The position numbers were made by a program, and so were the translations under genes. A stretch of DNA of 11,614 nucleotides. Origin: Sedimentibacter sp. GTDB lineage: Bacteria; Bacillota; Clostridia; Tissierellales; Sedimentibacteraceae. How positions within the stretch are numbered: the stretch's first letter is position 1; each line of letters opens with the position of its first letter. Of the stretch, positions 6,218-11,614 are shown in pieces. The notes under the pieces were generated by a model. That model worked only from the letters and a program-made list of their open reading frames with translations, did no database searches and had not been told where the DNA came from. The stretch is taken from positions 1 through 11,614 of the forward strand of contig JAQSYS010000029.1 in assembly GCA_029256005.1 (NCBI GenBank). The letters run 5' to 3'.

Positions 6218-8008
6218 TTATTTTGCTATTAAATTTTCTCTTATTGACTCTAAATCCGCATTAGTAACATCATCAACGGTTGTAATTACACCCAAAAGTG
6301 CTCCATCTTTAACTATGCCGTATACTTCTGACTCCCCTGATTTAAATTCAACACCTTCTTTTGCTGTATCTTGATCAAATACTGCTATAGCTTCCCCTGT
6401 ATTACCATCAACTATTGCAAATTCTCCTTCCTTATTGTCAAAATAAGCAAAGTCAAATGTGATCTTAGTTGTTTCAGAATTGCTCACAACAGAAACTAAT
6501 GGTTGAAGTTCAAAGCCAAGTCCCTTAATACGAATCTTGTTCTCAGCTGCTTTACCTATTAAGAATTCAGTAGGAACCTTTGAAATATCGTCTCCGTAAA
6601 TACTTTGACCGTTACTTGGAGTATCTTCATCAATTGGACTTGCACAGCAGCTTGGTCCTGTTGTTGGAGCAGGTATTGTTGGGTCAGGTACTGATGTGTC
6701 AACAGATTCAAGTTCGTCAACAACCTTTATAACCCCATTTATCATACCCATCCAGCAACTAAAGTTCATATCTTTATCGTCAGGTGAAAACTCCAAAATA
6801 TTTTCGCCTTTATTTATCTTGATTTCCTTATTTAATGAAGGAATAATTATTGCATTGTTACAGGTATTTATTTCTTTACCGTCAATAATCATTTTTACAG
6901 GTATACCCTTCTGAACATAAAAGGCATTTGGTGTAAATCCCCTGTTACTTACAGTCATATTTATTACTTGAACTCCATCCTGCATAACTGCCTTCGCAAC
7001 ATTTTCATTGCTGCTTATTTCATCTGTCTTGCTCAATGCCATTGCTGTTAAAGGATTTAAATTAATTCCAAGTATTGAAAGACCTCTGTTACCCATAATT
7101 AATCCCAATACAATTATCATAACTCCGCTTAGCTTAAGTATTTTTTTTGTGTAACCCTTGCTTAACAGTCCGGACAAGGCTCCAAATGTAAGCATAAGAG
7201 GTACCGTTCCTAATGAGAACACAAGCATTGACAATGCTCCTTTAACAGGGCTTCCTGTCCCAAGAGCAAATATCTGCATTGTCTGCAAAGGTCCGCAAGG
7301 CATGAATCCATTTAATAATCCTACAACAAAAGGTGAGCCAGCTTTACTTTTAAGACTGCAAAATGACTTTGGCATTTTGATTTGCAGCTTTCTAAACAAG
7401 CTAAACCCAGACATGTTTAAACCCATTATTATCATAAATAATCCTGCAATTATCTGGACAGCTGCCTTTGACTTAAATGAAAGAGAAAACACTGAACCTA
7501 CTGCTCCAATAATACCACCAAGGATTGTATAAGAAATTACTCTCCCCGCATTGTATAAAAGTGATGGTTTCATTGCTTCAAACTTATTTTTACTTTCATT
7601 TCCAACAGTTTGAGACAGCATAATTCCCCCACACATACCAACGCAGTGGATTGAGGTTAAAAGTCCTGCTATGAACAATACTGCATATGAAGCATTAGAA
7701 AGCATCGATTCCATATCAAAGCCTGAAGTATTTATGCCCAGCAATATTATTGCTGCAACAATAATCAACATCCCAAAAATTTTATTGTCCTTAGGCTTTG
7801 CAGTGCTGTAACCAGCTTTGTTAATTGCTTCATTTATTTTATCTTTGTTGCAAACTTCACTGTCAAATTCAACTTCTGCATTTTGACCACTAAAGCTTGC
7901 TTTTACAGTTATAACACCATCTGTGTTTAAAACCGCTTTTTCAACTCTCGCTTCACAAGATGTGCAGGTCATATCATATACTTTTATTTTCTCTTTTTTA
8001 ATATTCAT
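6218..8008 (-). CDS. HMA - DsbD_2/SafE-type membrane domain - cupredoxin fusion protein with unknown C-terminal domain
   Basis: Predicted metal or thiol-redox handling membrane protein of 596 residues. Order: HMA domain (about 5-70) with the soft-metal motif MTCTSC (Cys15, Cys18); one TM helix (about 77-93); a multi-pass domain of the sulfite-exporter/cytochrome-c-biogenesis type (about 105-310) with SIHCVGMCGG (Cys122, Cys126) and FMPCGP (Cys238), the cysteine pattern of DsbD/CcdA-like thiol carriers; a cupredoxin-like domain (about 345-432) with Cys383 and FSCWMGM (Cys418, Met420, Met422) as candidate metal ligands; a Pro-rich linker with SCC (454-455); and about 120 further residues (about 475-596) not recognised. 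ATG 8008 follows GGAAGGTG (8013-8020). The gene lies 17 bp behind a small Cys-pair membrane gene under a shared promoter. Copper is the likeliest substrate (inference); reductant delivery across the membrane is the alternative. Confidence 0.82.
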   Translation of the reverse strand: MNIKKEKIKVYDMTCTSCEARVEKAVLNTDGVITVKASFSGQNAEVEFDSEVCNKDKINEAINKAGYSTAKPKDNKIFGMLIIVAAIILLGINTSGFDMESMLSNASYAVLFIAGLLTSIHCVGMCGGIMLSQTVGNESKNKFEAMKPSLLYNAGRVISYTILGGIIGAVGSVFSLSFKSKAAVQIIAGLFMIIMGLNMSGFSLFRKLQIKMPKSFCSLKSKAGSPFVVGLLNGFMPCGPLQTMQIFALGTGSPVKGALSMLVFSLGTVPLMLTFGALSGLLSKGYTKKILKLSGVMIIVLGLIMGNRGLSILGINLNPLTAMALSKTDEISSNENVAKAVMQDGVQVINMTVSNRGFTPNAFYVQKGIPVKMIIDGKEINTCNNAIIIPSLNKEIKINKGENILEFSPDDKDMNFSCWMGMINGVIKVVDELESVDTSVPDPTIPAPTTGPSCCASPIDEDTPSNGQSIYGDDISKVPTEFLIGKAAENKIRIKGLGFELQPLVSVVSNSETTKITFDFAYFDNKEGEFAIVDGNTGEAIAVFDQDTAKEGVEFKSGESEVYGIVKDGALLGVITTVDDVTNADLESIRENLIAK

Positions 8009-8025
8009 TTTTCACCTTCCAAGAT

Positions 8026-8139
8026 TTATTTAGTTAAGAAATAAATTATAAGTACAAAAGCGGTAATTACAATTATTGAAATTAAGTATTCTTTTAAACT
8101 GTATTTTTTATCCGGTCTTGGTCCTCCGCAACAACCCAT
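8026..8139 (-). CDS. Small Cys-pair membrane peptide (37 aa)
   Basis: A 37-codon gene starting MGCCGGPRPDKKYSLKEYL, followed by one hydrophobic helix (about residues 19-35) and ending LTK. The Cys3-Cys4 pair in a Gly-rich head precedes a single transmembrane segment, suggesting a short metal-binding or redox-active anchored peptide with the Cys pair exposed on one face of the membrane. Support for a real gene: GTGAGGA (8148-8154) sits 8 nt upstream of ATG, a -10 box and regulatory box lie just before it, and it ends 17 bp before the HMA/cupredoxin fusion gene with its own ribosome binding site between. No family name is recognised; a partner or chaperone for the fusion protein is the simplest reading. 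Confidence 0.72.
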   Translation of the reverse strand: MGCCGGPRPDKKYSLKEYLISIIVITAFVLIIYFLTK

Positions 8140-8169
8140 AATCATCATCCTCACTTACTATTTTTTCCT

Positions 8170-8199
8170 ATTTTAATTTATTTCTGTGAAGATTTTATG
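8170..8199 (-). promoter_or_regulatory. Leftward promoter with 15-bp regulator box (Cys-pair peptide/fusion operon)
   Basis: Minus strand: box CATAAAATCTTCACA (8185-8199), 9 bp, then -10 TAAAAT (8170-8175). No -35 consensus is present; the box covers that region, as in activator-dependent promoters of OmpR-family regulators. Preceded by CTA, it reads CTACATAAAATCTTCACA, which differs at one base of 18 from the rightward copy. Confidence 0.7.
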
Positions 8200-8284
8200 T
8201 AGTTATTATAATTTTTTTAATTTTTCTCAAATAAAAAGATTTTAAACTAAATTAATTCTATATTTTCTTCATAAAATCTTCACA
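8185..8284. repeat. 15-bp perfect inverted repeat in the divergent promoter region
   Basis: TGTGAAGATTTTATG (8185-8199) and its exact complement CATAAAATCTTCACA (8270-8284) flank 70 bp of AT-rich DNA. Each copy ends 9 bp from a -10 hexamer that points outward. The arrangement is a shared regulatory box in two orientations rather than a hairpin terminator, because the loop is long and no U-tract follows. Confidence 0.85.
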
Positions 8285-8299
8285 TCTGTAAATTATAAT
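8266..8299 (+). promoter_or_regulatory. Rightward promoter with 15-bp regulator box (LDCC gene)
   Basis: TCTTCA (8266-8271) and TCTTCA (8277-8282) form a direct repeat with 11-bp period within CTTCATAAAATCTTCACA. Nine bp after TTCACA comes a perfect -10 TATAAT (8294-8299). Predicted start is near 8306. The half-sites TTCATA and TTCACA with 5-bp spacing resemble PhoP-type boxes (TT-A/C-A-C/T-A direct repeats). The -35 region is occupied by the box, so activation by a response regulator is likely. Confidence 0.72.
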
Positions 8300-8334
8300 A
8301 AAATAAATTATTAAGCAATTAGAGGTGAATAATT

Positions 8335-8442
8335 ATGTTTAAATGGATAAAAAGATTCTTAGACAGACTGGCTAAATCAAATACTGATACATTTAATAAT
8401 AAACCCCTTGATTGCTGTTCATTAAATAAGAAAGAAAAATAA
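8335..8442 (+). CDS. LDCC-motif small putative metal-binding protein (35 aa)
   Basis: A 35-codon gene with a basic amphipathic N-terminus (MFKWIKRFLDRLAK), a polar middle and the motif PLDCCSLNKK (Cys27-Cys28) near the C-terminus. Small proteins with an LDCC motif are annotated elsewhere as putative metal-binding proteins; I recall this as a family name and could not check it. AGAGGTGA (8321-8328) is well placed before ATG 8335, and a regulated promoter with TATAAT precedes it. It is monocistronic, ending before a strong terminator. Sharing a box with the divergent Cys-pair peptide/fusion operon implies co-regulation. A role as metal buffer or donor is inference. Confidence 0.75.
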   Translation: MFKWIKRFLDRLAKSNTDTFNNKPLDCCSLNKKEK

Positions 8443-8491
8443 ATAATAATTGCAAATCACTTAGATCAGGAAATCTCCTAATATAAAGTAT

Positions 8492-8530
8492 AAAATAAGA
8501 CCATCGTTTGCTGGACGATGGTCTTATTTT
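8492..8530 (+). terminator. Perfect 16-bp-stem terminator after the LDCC gene
   Basis: AAAATAAGACCATCGT (8492-8507) pairs perfectly with ACGATGGTCTTATTTT (8515-8530) around a 7-nt loop. The stem ends in T4 on both strands, so it can work in both directions. It insulates the small gene from the antiporter promoter. Confidence 0.88.
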
Positions 8531-8577
8531 GCGTTAATCCAACTTATTGCTGTCAGAACCCTTGTATAATATTTATA

Positions 8578-8605
8578 TTGTCATTTTTATTTTTCGTTGT
8601 ATAAT
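8578..8605 (+). promoter_or_regulatory. Sigma-A promoter of the antiporter gene
   Basis: -35 TTGTCA (8578-8583), 16-bp spacer, perfect -10 TATAAT (8600-8605), predicted start near 8612. The leader is about 25 nt and contains GGAG (8628-8631). Confidence 0.7.
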
Positions 8606-8636
8606 ATTATTAGTTTGATTGAGGAACGGAGCATTT

Positions 8637-9962
8637 ATGGACTTCTTAATATCTGTTGTAATTTTTACACTTTCACTTATTATAAGTATAATCGTTGATT
8701 TTTCAATTTTAATTCCGCTTGTTATCGGAATGATCTTATTTTCTCTAACTGCGTTGCACAGAGGGTATGATTTAAAAACAGTTATAAATATGATTTTAAA
8801 TGGCATGAAAAAATCATTTGCTCTCATGCCAATCTTTGCGCTCATTGGAATTATAACTGCCATATGGAGAGCCAGCGGTACAATTCCATTTTTTGTCTAC
8901 TATGGCACACTACTTTTAAATCCGAAGTATTTTATATTATTTGCATTTTTGTTATCCTGTGTAGTTTCATTTGCTCTAGGCACAAGCTTTGGAACAGTTG
9001 GAACAATAGGAGTTGTGTTGATAGTCTTGGCAAAAGGAGGCGGAGTCAACACAAGTGTAGCAGCTGGCGCAATCATATCGGGAGCATTTTTCGGAGACAG
9101 GTGCTCGCCTACATCATCGAGTGCAAACTTGGTGGCAACTATTACGGGGACTGATTTGTATGGAAATGTAAAAAGAATGATGATAACAGGTATAATCCCA
9201 TTTGTTGCTGCTTCAATTATATATGTTTTTTTATCAAGAAATAATCCCATTAACATAACTGACAGTAAACTGCTTGATGATATTTCTTTCTATTTTAATT
9301 TAAGTTATATAACAATACTTCCTGCTGTAATGATTTTTATTTTTGCATTGTTTAAGAAAAATGTAAAAATATCAATGTTCTTCAGTATAATAACAGCATT
9401 TATAATTTGTTTATTTGTTCAAAAAATGGCTTTTACTGATATTATAAAAACAATGATTTTTGGTTTCAAGCTTAATGCAGACAGTACATTAAAAGACATA
9501 ATATCCGGTGGAGGGTTGTTTTCAATGTTCAAAGTTTCACTCATTGTAATGATTGCATCTTCATATTCAGGGATATTTGAAAAAACAGGAATGCTCAATG
9601 ATATTCAAGAATTATTGAAGAAAATGAGCAATAAAATAGGAATATATTTGACCACATTTTTCACATCTCTTGCTACAGGAGCTTTTTGCTGCAATCAAAC
9701 ACTTCCCGTATTATTAACATATCAATTAATGAATAAAATTTATACTGAAAACGGATTAACAAAAGAAGATATTGCTATAGATCTTGAGAACACTGCTATT
9801 ATGACATCAGAGCTATTTCCATGGAGTATAGCAATTGCCGTACCTCTTGCGACCTTATCTGCTGATTCTACCAGCATTATGTATGCAGTTTTTTTATATC
9901 TAGTTCCTTTAATCAATATTATTAGGCTACCAAATAAAAAACGGCTTTCACCGTTTTTATAG
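8637..9962 (+). CDS. NhaC-family Na+/H+ (or organic acid/cation) antiporter
   Basis: Polytopic inner-membrane transporter of 441 residues with about 11-12 hydrophobic segments. Family signatures are FALGTSFGTVGTIG (about 112-125) and the highly characteristic FFGDRCSPTSSSANLVATITGTDLYG stretch beginning near 152, found in the NhaC/malate-lactate antiporter family. Late segments include a Cys pair (TGAFCCNQTLP) and ENTAIMTSELFPWS. ATG 8637 is preferred to a TTG six codons upstream because GGAG lies 5 nt before it and the TTG lacks a usable site. The gene stands alone with its own promoter and converges with the LysM-GH18 gene, overlapping it by 6 bp. The transported pair (Na+/H+, malate/lactate, or amino acid exchange) cannot be fixed from sequence. 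Confidence 0.88.
   Translation: MDFLISVVIFTLSLIISIIVDFSILIPLVIGMILFSLTALHRGYDLKTVINMILNGMKKSFALMPIFALIGIITAIWRASGTIPFFVYYGTLLLNPKYFILFAFLLSCVVSFALGTSFGTVGTIGVVLIVLAKGGGVNTSVAAGAIISGAFFGDRCSPTSSSANLVATITGTDLYGNVKRMMITGIIPFVAASIIYVFLSRNNPINITDSKLLDDISFYFNLSYITILPAVMIFIFALFKKNVKISMFFSIITAFIICLFVQKMAFTDIIKTMIFGFKLNADSTLKDIISGGGLFSMFKVSLIVMIASSYSGIFEKTGMLNDIQELLKKMSNKIGIYLTTFFTSLATGAFCCNQTLPVLLTYQLMNKIYTENGLTKEDIAIDLENTAIMTSELFPWSIAIAVPLATLSADSTSIMYAVFLYLVPLINIIRLPNKKRLSPFL
9937..9958. terminator. Bidirectional terminator inside overlapping gene ends
   Basis: AAAAACGG (9937-9944), loop CTTTCA, CCGTTTTT (9951-9958). It encodes the last residues of the antiporter and lies directly after, and partly within, the stop codon of the opposing gene. 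On the plus strand T5 is followed by ATAG and T7; on the minus strand the stem is followed by TTATTT. Confidence 0.75.
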
Positions 9963-11228
9963 TTTTTTTATCTCAAAATTATCCTTAAGCAATACCCAGT
10001 TTTGAGTGAATGGATAACCCAACCCCCAATAGCTTAAACCTCTTAAGCCATATTCTTTAACAGTATCGAATTTCGCCTGGGCACTTCTGGCATCTTCAAA
10101 CCATACTTCATGTGCATTACCTTCATTATCAGAGTATCTGAAAAATGGGGATTGTGCCAAATAATCATATTGAATCTGTGCGTTGTGAGCATAGGCAATG
10201 TTCATAGCTTCCTCAACACTTATTGTGTCAGCTTCCTGCCCTGGTGCAAATGGAAGAGTCCAGTCTCTGGCATAAATTTGAAATCCCATCAATATTTTAT
10301 CTCTAGGTATTACTGAAACCGCATAGTCAAGAACCTTTTCTATTTCATTTATCGGAGAAATTGCTCTTGGTTGACCGCCTCTCCATCCCCATTCATATGT
10401 CATCAAGACTACAAAATCTGCTATTCTTCCATGCGCCTCATAATCATGAGCTTCATACAAAAGACCTCGTTGTTCTGCGCTTAATTTTGGTGCAAGAGCA
10501 GTTGATACAAAATATCCTTCATTGTGAAGTTTTTCAACTGTGCTTTCAAGAAAACTATTATAGGCTTCTCTGTCTTCCGGCAGAACGTATTCAAAATCAA
10601 CATTCAAACCTTGATATCCTTTATCTCTCATAACATTAATTATATTATTTTGAAGTGTATTTACAACATTTGGATTATTCAGTACCTTATTTGCAACATT
10701 TTCACCTGCAATATTCATAGTGAAATTGACAATAGACATCATAGGCACAATACCATGCGCTATTGCTTCTCCAATAGCTGCCTCATCTGCAATTGGTACC
10801 AGACTTCCATCCTCCTGAACCAAATAAGCAAAAGGGCTTAAATATGTAAGCAAATCTCCTATTTCACTAACCACAGGCACAGCATCCTGACCTAAAATAT
10901 ATGTAAAACCATTTACTTCAATTTCAGGTCTTGGTCTTGCAGGGATTCGCAGCGTTTGACTGACATATAAATCATCCTGACTGGTCAATTGATTTTCTCT
11001 AATTATGTCTTGAATAGGTATGCCATAGCTTTGAGCTATTTTCCACAGTGTATCTCCTTTTTTTACTACATAAATATTGTCGCTTGTTGGTATTATAAGT
11101 GATTGCCCCACCAAAAGTTTGCTTGGATCAGGCAAAGCATTAGCCTCAACGATAGAATTTATGTCAACTTTATAATAATCGGCTATTTCCCACAATACTT
11201 CTCCTTTTTGAACAACATGAATGAACAT
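9957..11228 (-). CDS. LysM-LysM-GH18 spore cortex-lytic type glycosidase (YaaH/SleL-like)
   Basis: Peptidoglycan hydrolase of 423 residues. Two N-terminal LysM domains bind glycan (about 2-47 and 51-96, each with GxxLWxIA and a final IIP/RIP). They are followed by a glycoside hydrolase 18 barrel (about 104-420). The catalytic strand reads GLNVDFEYV, giving Asp211 and acid Glu213. MTYEWGWRGG near 275 and LSYWGLGYPF near 405 are further GH18 features. There is no signal peptide, typical of SleL/YaaH proteins made in the mother cell and loaded onto the spore, where they act as N-acetylglucosaminidases on cortex fragments during germination. ATG 11228 has AGGAGGGG (11232-11239). No clear sigma-A promoter is seen upstream, consistent with but not proof of a sporulation sigma factor. 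It implies a spore former. Confidence 0.88.
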   Translation of the reverse strand: MFIHVVQKGEVLWEIADYYKVDINSIVEANALPDPSKLLVGQSLIIPTSDNIYVVKKGDTLWKIAQSYGIPIQDIIRENQLTSQDDLYVSQTLRIPARPRPEIEVNGFTYILGQDAVPVVSEIGDLLTYLSPFAYLVQEDGSLVPIADEAAIGEAIAHGIVPMMSIVNFTMNIAGENVANKVLNNPNVVNTLQNNIINVMRDKGYQGLNVDFEYVLPEDREAYNSFLESTVEKLHNEGYFVSTALAPKLSAEQRGLLYEAHDYEAHGRIADFVVLMTYEWGWRGGQPRAISPINEIEKVLDYAVSVIPRDKILMGFQIYARDWTLPFAPGQEADTISVEEAMNIAYAHNAQIQYDYLAQSPFFRYSDNEGNAHEVWFEDARSAQAKFDTVKEYGLRGLSYWGLGYPFTQNWVLLKDNFEIKKL

Positions 11229-11306
11229 AGACCCCTCCTAATTCTTGTTATATTATTAATATATTCATTGCTTTGCTCATAATGATAAAAATAGGAGGAA
11301 ATTTTA

Positions 11307-11350
11307 AGGACAGTACTTAAATTCATTGAAAGTGAATTAAAGACTGTCCT
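11307..11350 (-). terminator. Hairpin after purD, probable terminator
   Basis: AGGACAGT (11307-11314) pairs with ACTGTCCT (11343-11350), continuing inward through CTT and AATTCA paired with TGAATT and AAG around a 7-nt loop, with one bulged base and one mismatch. It starts 11 bp after the purD stop. The following minus-strand sequence (TAAAATTT) is only a weak U-tract, so termination efficiency is uncertain. Confidence 0.6.
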
Positions 11351-11360
11351 CGCAACCTTA

Positions 11361-11614
11361 TTAAAATTTGGCTATGTCTGTTCTGTATTCCATTTTATCA
11401 AAGTGAATATTACTAATATTTTTATAAATTTTTTCTCTTGCCTTTTCTAATGTTTCTCCCATTGCAGTTACTGCCAGAACTCTTCCGCCATCAGTCAATA
11501 CTTTCCCATCCTGTAGTTTTGTTCCGCCATGAAAAACCATAACTCCACAATCAACTTCTTCTAATCCTTTTATTTCTTTATTTTTTTCATAACTTTCCGG
11601 GTATCCTCCTGAAG
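11361..11614 (-). CDS. purD: Phosphoribosylamine-glycine ligase, C-terminal part only
   Basis: The C-terminal 84 residues of GAR synthetase, the ATP-dependent enzyme joining glycine to phosphoribosylamine in purine synthesis. The start lies beyond the right edge. Visible family features are SGGYPESYEKNKEIKGLEE, VFHGGTKLQDGK, TDGGRVLAVTAMGETLEKA and the terminal IHFDKMEYRTDIAKF, which match the ATP-grasp C-domain of PurD. It is presumably the last gene of a pur cluster, since a hairpin follows the stop codon and the next gene is unrelated. Confidence 0.93.
   Translation of the reverse strand, partial: SGGYPESYEKNKEIKGLEEVDCGVMVFHGGTKLQDGKVLTDGGRVLAVTAMGETLEKAREKIYKNISNIHFDKMEYRTDIAKF

Noticed and set aside
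7158..7532. 124-codon plus-strand open frame
   Set aside because: It lies antisense within the membrane domain of the fusion gene. The composition is that of a shadow frame, without a start signal.
8185..8284. Inverted repeat as a transposon end or stem-loop terminator
   Set aside because: There is no transposase, target duplication or U-tract. Both copies align with outward -10 boxes, so a regulatory site explains them better.
8619..8636. TTG start extending the antiporter by six codons
   Set aside because: The ATG at 8637 has GGAG at ideal spacing, while the TTG overlaps that site's upstream sequence and has none of its own.
11240..11300. Sporulation sigma factor promoter for the LysM-GH18 gene
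   Set aside because: Expected from function, but no convincing sigma-E, sigma-G or sigma-K hexamer pair could be identified.
11293..11306. Plus-strand AGGAGG as a ribosome binding site of an unlisted gene
   Set aside because: No ATG, GTG or TTG follows at usable distance, and the sequence runs into the purD hairpin.

Overview
The window is AT-rich, with tightly packed Firmicute-type genes, strong AGGAGG-like ribosome binding sites and U-tailed hairpin terminators. A tungstate-binding lipoprotein, a methionine gamma-lyase, a sigma-54 activator of TyrR type, an NhaC-type antiporter and a LysM-GH18 spore-type hydrolase together suggest an anaerobic, spore-forming, amino-acid-fermenting clostridial (Clostridia/Tissierellia-like) chromosome. 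The species cannot be named from sequence alone. No mobile element, CRISPR array, tRNA or rRNA was seen. Everything except one 35-codon gene (8335-8442) and the antiporter (8637-9962) is on the minus strand.

Layout, left to right. (1) 1-988: the 5' part of tupA (tungstate ABC transporter lipoprotein), cut by the window edge. It is preceded by a consensus sigma-A promoter and a long structured leader that looks like a molybdenum/tungsten-cofactor riboswitch with a Shine-Dalgarno-sequestering hairpin. (2) 1027-4036: a methionine gamma-lyase gene 14 bp downstream of a TyrR-like sigma-54 activator gene (ACT-PAS-AAA+-HTH). They appear to be co-transcribed from a near-perfect -24/-12 promoter. A TyrR-box-like palindrome and GGTTTAA repeats lie 140-190 bp upstream of the predicted start. 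(3) 3915-6156: an OmpR-family response regulator and a membrane histidine kinase with overlapping stop and start, driven by a strong sigma-A-type promoter and closed by a large terminator. (4) 6160-8530: a probable metal/redox handling island. A 37-residue Cys-pair membrane peptide and a 596-residue fusion (HMA, DsbD_2/SafE-type membrane domain, cupredoxin, Cys-pair linker, unrecognised C-terminal domain) read leftward, and a 35-residue LDCC-motif peptide reads rightward. The two divergent promoters carry the same 15-bp box in mirror orientation, each exactly 9 bp from its -10 hexamer. (5) 8578-9962: an NhaC-family antiporter, convergent with and overlapping (6) a LysM-LysM-GH18 spore-type hydrolase (9957-11228). 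(7) 11361-11614: the 3' end of purD.

Working model (inference): the two-component system senses an envelope or metal signal and activates the divergent twin promoters next door, producing two small Cys-pair proteins plus the HMA/membrane/cupredoxin fusion. Separately, the TyrR-like activator senses an amino-acid or sulfur signal and turns on its own gene and methionine gamma-lyase through sigma-54. Tungsten uptake appears to be under RNA feedback control by the cofactor.
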